Below are positions 4,919 through 5,889 of a stretch of DNA of 5,889 nucleotides, piece after piece. Within the stretch, counting starts at the first letter, position 1. Each line of letters opens with the position of its first letter. Under the pieces are notes generated by a model that worked only from the letters and a program-made list of their open reading frames with translations, did no database searches and was not told where the DNA came from. This DNA is from Dehalococcoidia bacterium (GTDB lineage Bacteria; Chloroflexota; Dehalococcoidia; GIF9; AB-539-J10), in assembly GCA_003562555.1 (NCBI GenBank), contig PWUO01000067.1:1-5889 (forward strand). Reading direction: 5' to 3'. The position numbers were made by a program, and so were the translations under genes.

Positions 4919-5093
4919 CGGTGGCAGAGCGAGCGCCTCAAGGGGGAATGACCGTCTCAAAGACGGGAATGGTGTGGTATCAGATGGGTGGTAGGCTGGT
5001 CCTTCTTGAGGCGGCTCTGTCACTGTCAGGCGGCAGGCCTTGAGAAGACGGCGCCCTCGGAGTGCGTTTTGGGCCCGAGGCCTACCGCCTGCC
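4919..5093 (+). ncRNA. Two adjacent long imperfect hairpins: candidate structured RNA or leader element
   Basis: First hairpin: 4919-4930 pairs with 5014-5025 (12 pairs, two of them G.U). A 3-base bulge GAG (4931-4933) follows, and 4934-4947 pairs with 5000-5013 (14 pairs, two G.U). Its loop carries a small perfect hairpin CCGTCT-CAA-AGACGG (4952-4966) and a G-rich tract. Second hairpin: 5025-5042 against 5076-5093 gives 16 pairs of 18, one of them G.U, with mismatches at 5034/5084 and 5026/5092. Five imperfect positions are G.U wobbles if the plus strand is transcribed, and would be C-A mismatches on the other strand. Only one position favours the minus strand. The element ends 70 bases before the ATG of the 109-residue ORF, so it could be that gene's leader or a free RNA. 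No known riboswitch or ncRNA core was recognised. A DNA-level role such as a protein-binding or recombination site remains possible. Confidence 0.5.
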
Positions 5094-5163
5094 GACGGAG
5101 TTCACACGTGGGGAGAGAATCCAACGATACAGGTACCAACGCTGCGGAAGTGAGTGGAGAAGT

Positions 5164-5493
5164 ATGTGTGTCATCCTCGTGTCCGGACTTGCAGCCCTGC
5201 TCCTTTATGATGCCCTGCGGGAACGAGACCCGCACGAGGTAGGTACGTTCCGGCTGACTCATGCGGACGGTGGTTTCGCACTTGTCTATGATACGCAACG
5301 TGATGACGATTGCGTGGCGGTGTTCAGAGAGCGGGTCGTCCTGGCTGTCGAGCGATCGTTGAAGGAGACGCTGGGCGCATGTCGTCTCGATGGCCATGTG
5401 GATGGTGACGGGGCTGCGGTAGTTCTCAGCACCGCGGCAGCCAACGGGGATAGAGAGCACAGGGAAGTTGTGTGGCAAGGTCGGTGTGTGTAA
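5164..5493 (+). CDS. Unrecognised 109-residue protein
   Basis: I do not recognise this protein. From the ATG at 5164 it begins MCVILVSGLAALLLYDALRE, a hydrophobic segment of about 16 residues. An acidic soluble part follows, with an apparent beta hairpin (TFRLTHADGGFALVYDT), a long amphipathic helix (VFRERVVLAVERSLKETLG) and a final strand (AAVVLST). GGAG lies 4 bases before the ATG (bases 5156-5159). The frame is open further upstream to 5062, but that start would lie inside the second long hairpin and has no ribosome binding site. Codon use has the usual bias at third positions, and the antisense frame reads as noise, which supports a real gene. The hydrophobic N-terminus could be a membrane anchor or the buried start of a small alpha/beta domain. 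It is followed by a co-directional gene start at 5598. Confidence 0.6.
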   Translation: MCVILVSGLAALLLYDALRERDPHEVGTFRLTHADGGFALVYDTQRDDDCVAVFRERVVLAVERSLKETLGACRLDGHVDGDGAAVVLSTAAANGDREHREVVWQGRCV

Positions 5494-5517
5494 TCAGTCT
5501 AAGCGCTGCAACAAGGC

Positions 5518-5557
5518 GTAGCCCGGACTTCCCTGATCCAGCAGCAGACCGGGTTAC
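5518..5557 (+). repeat. 9-bp hairpin ahead of the right-edge gene
   Basis: GTAGCCCGG (5518-5526) pairs with CCGGGTTAC (5549-5557) over nine pairs, one of them G.U (5521/5554) on the plus strand. The loop has 22 bases. It lies 24 bases after the stop of the 109-residue ORF and 27 bases before the ribosome binding site of the next gene. There is no T tract, so it is not a standard terminator. It may be a processing or attenuation structure between the two genes. Confidence 0.35.
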
Positions 5558-5584
5558 ATGATCTGGGGAATCTCAGTATGGGGT

Positions 5585-5592
5585 GGAGGTGA
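5585..5592 (+). promoter_or_regulatory. Strong ribosome binding site GGAGGTGA
   Basis: GGAGGTGA is a near-perfect match to the anti-Shine-Dalgarno complement and lies 5 bases before the GTG at 5598. It is the best ribosome binding site in the window and decides the start of the gene at the right edge. Confidence 0.7.
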
Positions 5593-5597
5593 GTACA

Positions 5598-5889
5598 GTG
5601 AGCAAGAATGGTTTGATCGACGCTTCCAGTATGCGGTCGATCGGGGAGGCCTTGACACACGCGCTGGGCATCACGGTGACGTTTGAACCCGGCGTTGACA
5701 CGAGCGCACGAGCGGACACACTTCTGAAGCGGTTTGCTCCGCCCGGCACGTATCAGGGGCCCCGATCAGGAATATGGCGGGGAGGAGCAGCCGGGCACGC
5801 AGACGTGCACTCCGTAGAACAGGCCATCACGTCAAGGTCTCGCCACGACTCCTGTACCACAACAGCGGAAGTTCCCATGCGCGCGGCAG
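5598..5889 (+). CDS. N-terminal part of an unidentified protein, cut by the window edge
   Basis: A GTG start at 5598, 5 bases after GGAGGTGA, opens a frame of 97 codons with no stop before the window ends. It starts MSKNGLIDASSMRSIGEALT (GTG read as Met) and continues HALGITVTFEPGVD. The pattern of a short polar lead, an amphipathic helix and then a beta strand resembles the beginning of small-ligand sensory domains such as GAF or PocR-like folds, but no signature residue proves this. The later part (about residues 55-97) is rich in Gly, Arg, Ser and Thr and reads as less ordered. The gene is co-directional with the 109-residue ORF, 104 bases away, so an operon is possible. That it is coding is well supported by the ribosome binding site and the uninterrupted frame; its function is unknown. 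Confidence 0.6.
   Translation, partial: MSKNGLIDASSMRSIGEALTHALGITVTFEPGVDTSARADTLLKRFAPPGTYQGPRSGIWRGGAAGHADVHSVEQAITSRSRHDSCTTTAEVPMRAA

Noticed and set aside
4981..5003. T-box-like core GGGTGGTA within the structured element.
   Set aside because: The following bases are GGCTGG rather than the CCGCG needed for the T-box bulge, and there is no stem I or aminoacyl-tRNA synthetase gene downstream.
4919..5093. Integron attC site, or a MITE with long terminal inverted repeats, as an explanation for the hairpins.
   Set aside because: No GTTRRRY/RYYYAAC core pair and no target-site duplication were seen, and the G.U bias fits RNA better. Not fully excluded.
5026..5478. 150-residue minus-strand frame opposite the 109-residue ORF.
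   Set aside because: It starts inside the hairpin region and lacks motifs. The plus-strand frame has a ribosome binding site and better codon bias.

Overview
The window is moderately GC-rich bacterial DNA with an unusually high share of intergenic sequence. It encodes a DegV-type lipid-binding protein, a PAS/HD-GYP cyclic-di-GMP phosphodiesterase and two divergent NarL/LuxR-type regulators. DegV together with PAS-HD-GYP and many NarL-type regulators would suit Actinobacteriota, Chloroflexota (Dehalococcoidia-like) or Firmicutes. Nothing here fixes the phylum, so this is a weak inference. No mobile element, CRISPR array, tRNA or rRNA was seen.

Layout. Bases 1-69 (minus) hold the first 23 codons of a gene that runs off the left edge, preceded by an AT-rich upstream region with two palindromes. 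DegV lies at 403-1269 (minus). A divergent promoter region (1270-1560) separates it from the PAS-HD-GYP gene at 1561-2682 (plus). A 360-base convergent gap with GC-rich hairpins follows. Next come two paralogous regulators transcribed away from each other: 3043-3753 (minus) and 4040-4678 (plus). Their shared 286-base spacer holds readable promoters and a repeated motif, CGGTGAGA. This motif occurs twice as a 13-base tandem repeat touching the -35 box of the minus gene, and once upstream of the plus gene in that gene's own orientation.

Bases 4679-5163 contain no convincing gene. Within them, 4919-5093 folds into two adjacent long imperfect hairpins. Of the wobble positions in these stems, five are G.U when read on the plus strand and only one when read on the minus strand, which argues for an RNA made from the plus strand. 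Downstream lie an unrecognised 109-residue ORF (5164-5493) and, after another 9-bp hairpin and a strong ribosome binding site, the start of a gene that runs off the right edge (5598-5889).

How the parts may work together (inference). The two regulators have receiver domains that lost the acidic pocket, and the conserved beta-5 lysine is replaced by cysteine within a shared GCLSCD motif. One of them has also lost the phosphoacceptor aspartate. They are therefore unlikely to be ordinary phosphorylation-controlled response regulators, and a redox, metal or protein-binding input is worth considering. The shared spacer motif suggests auto- or cross-regulation. The HD-GYP gene would lower cyclic-di-GMP, but no sequence feature ties it directly to the regulator pair. 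The most interesting unexplained parts are the 4919-5093 structured element and the cysteine-substituted regulator pair.
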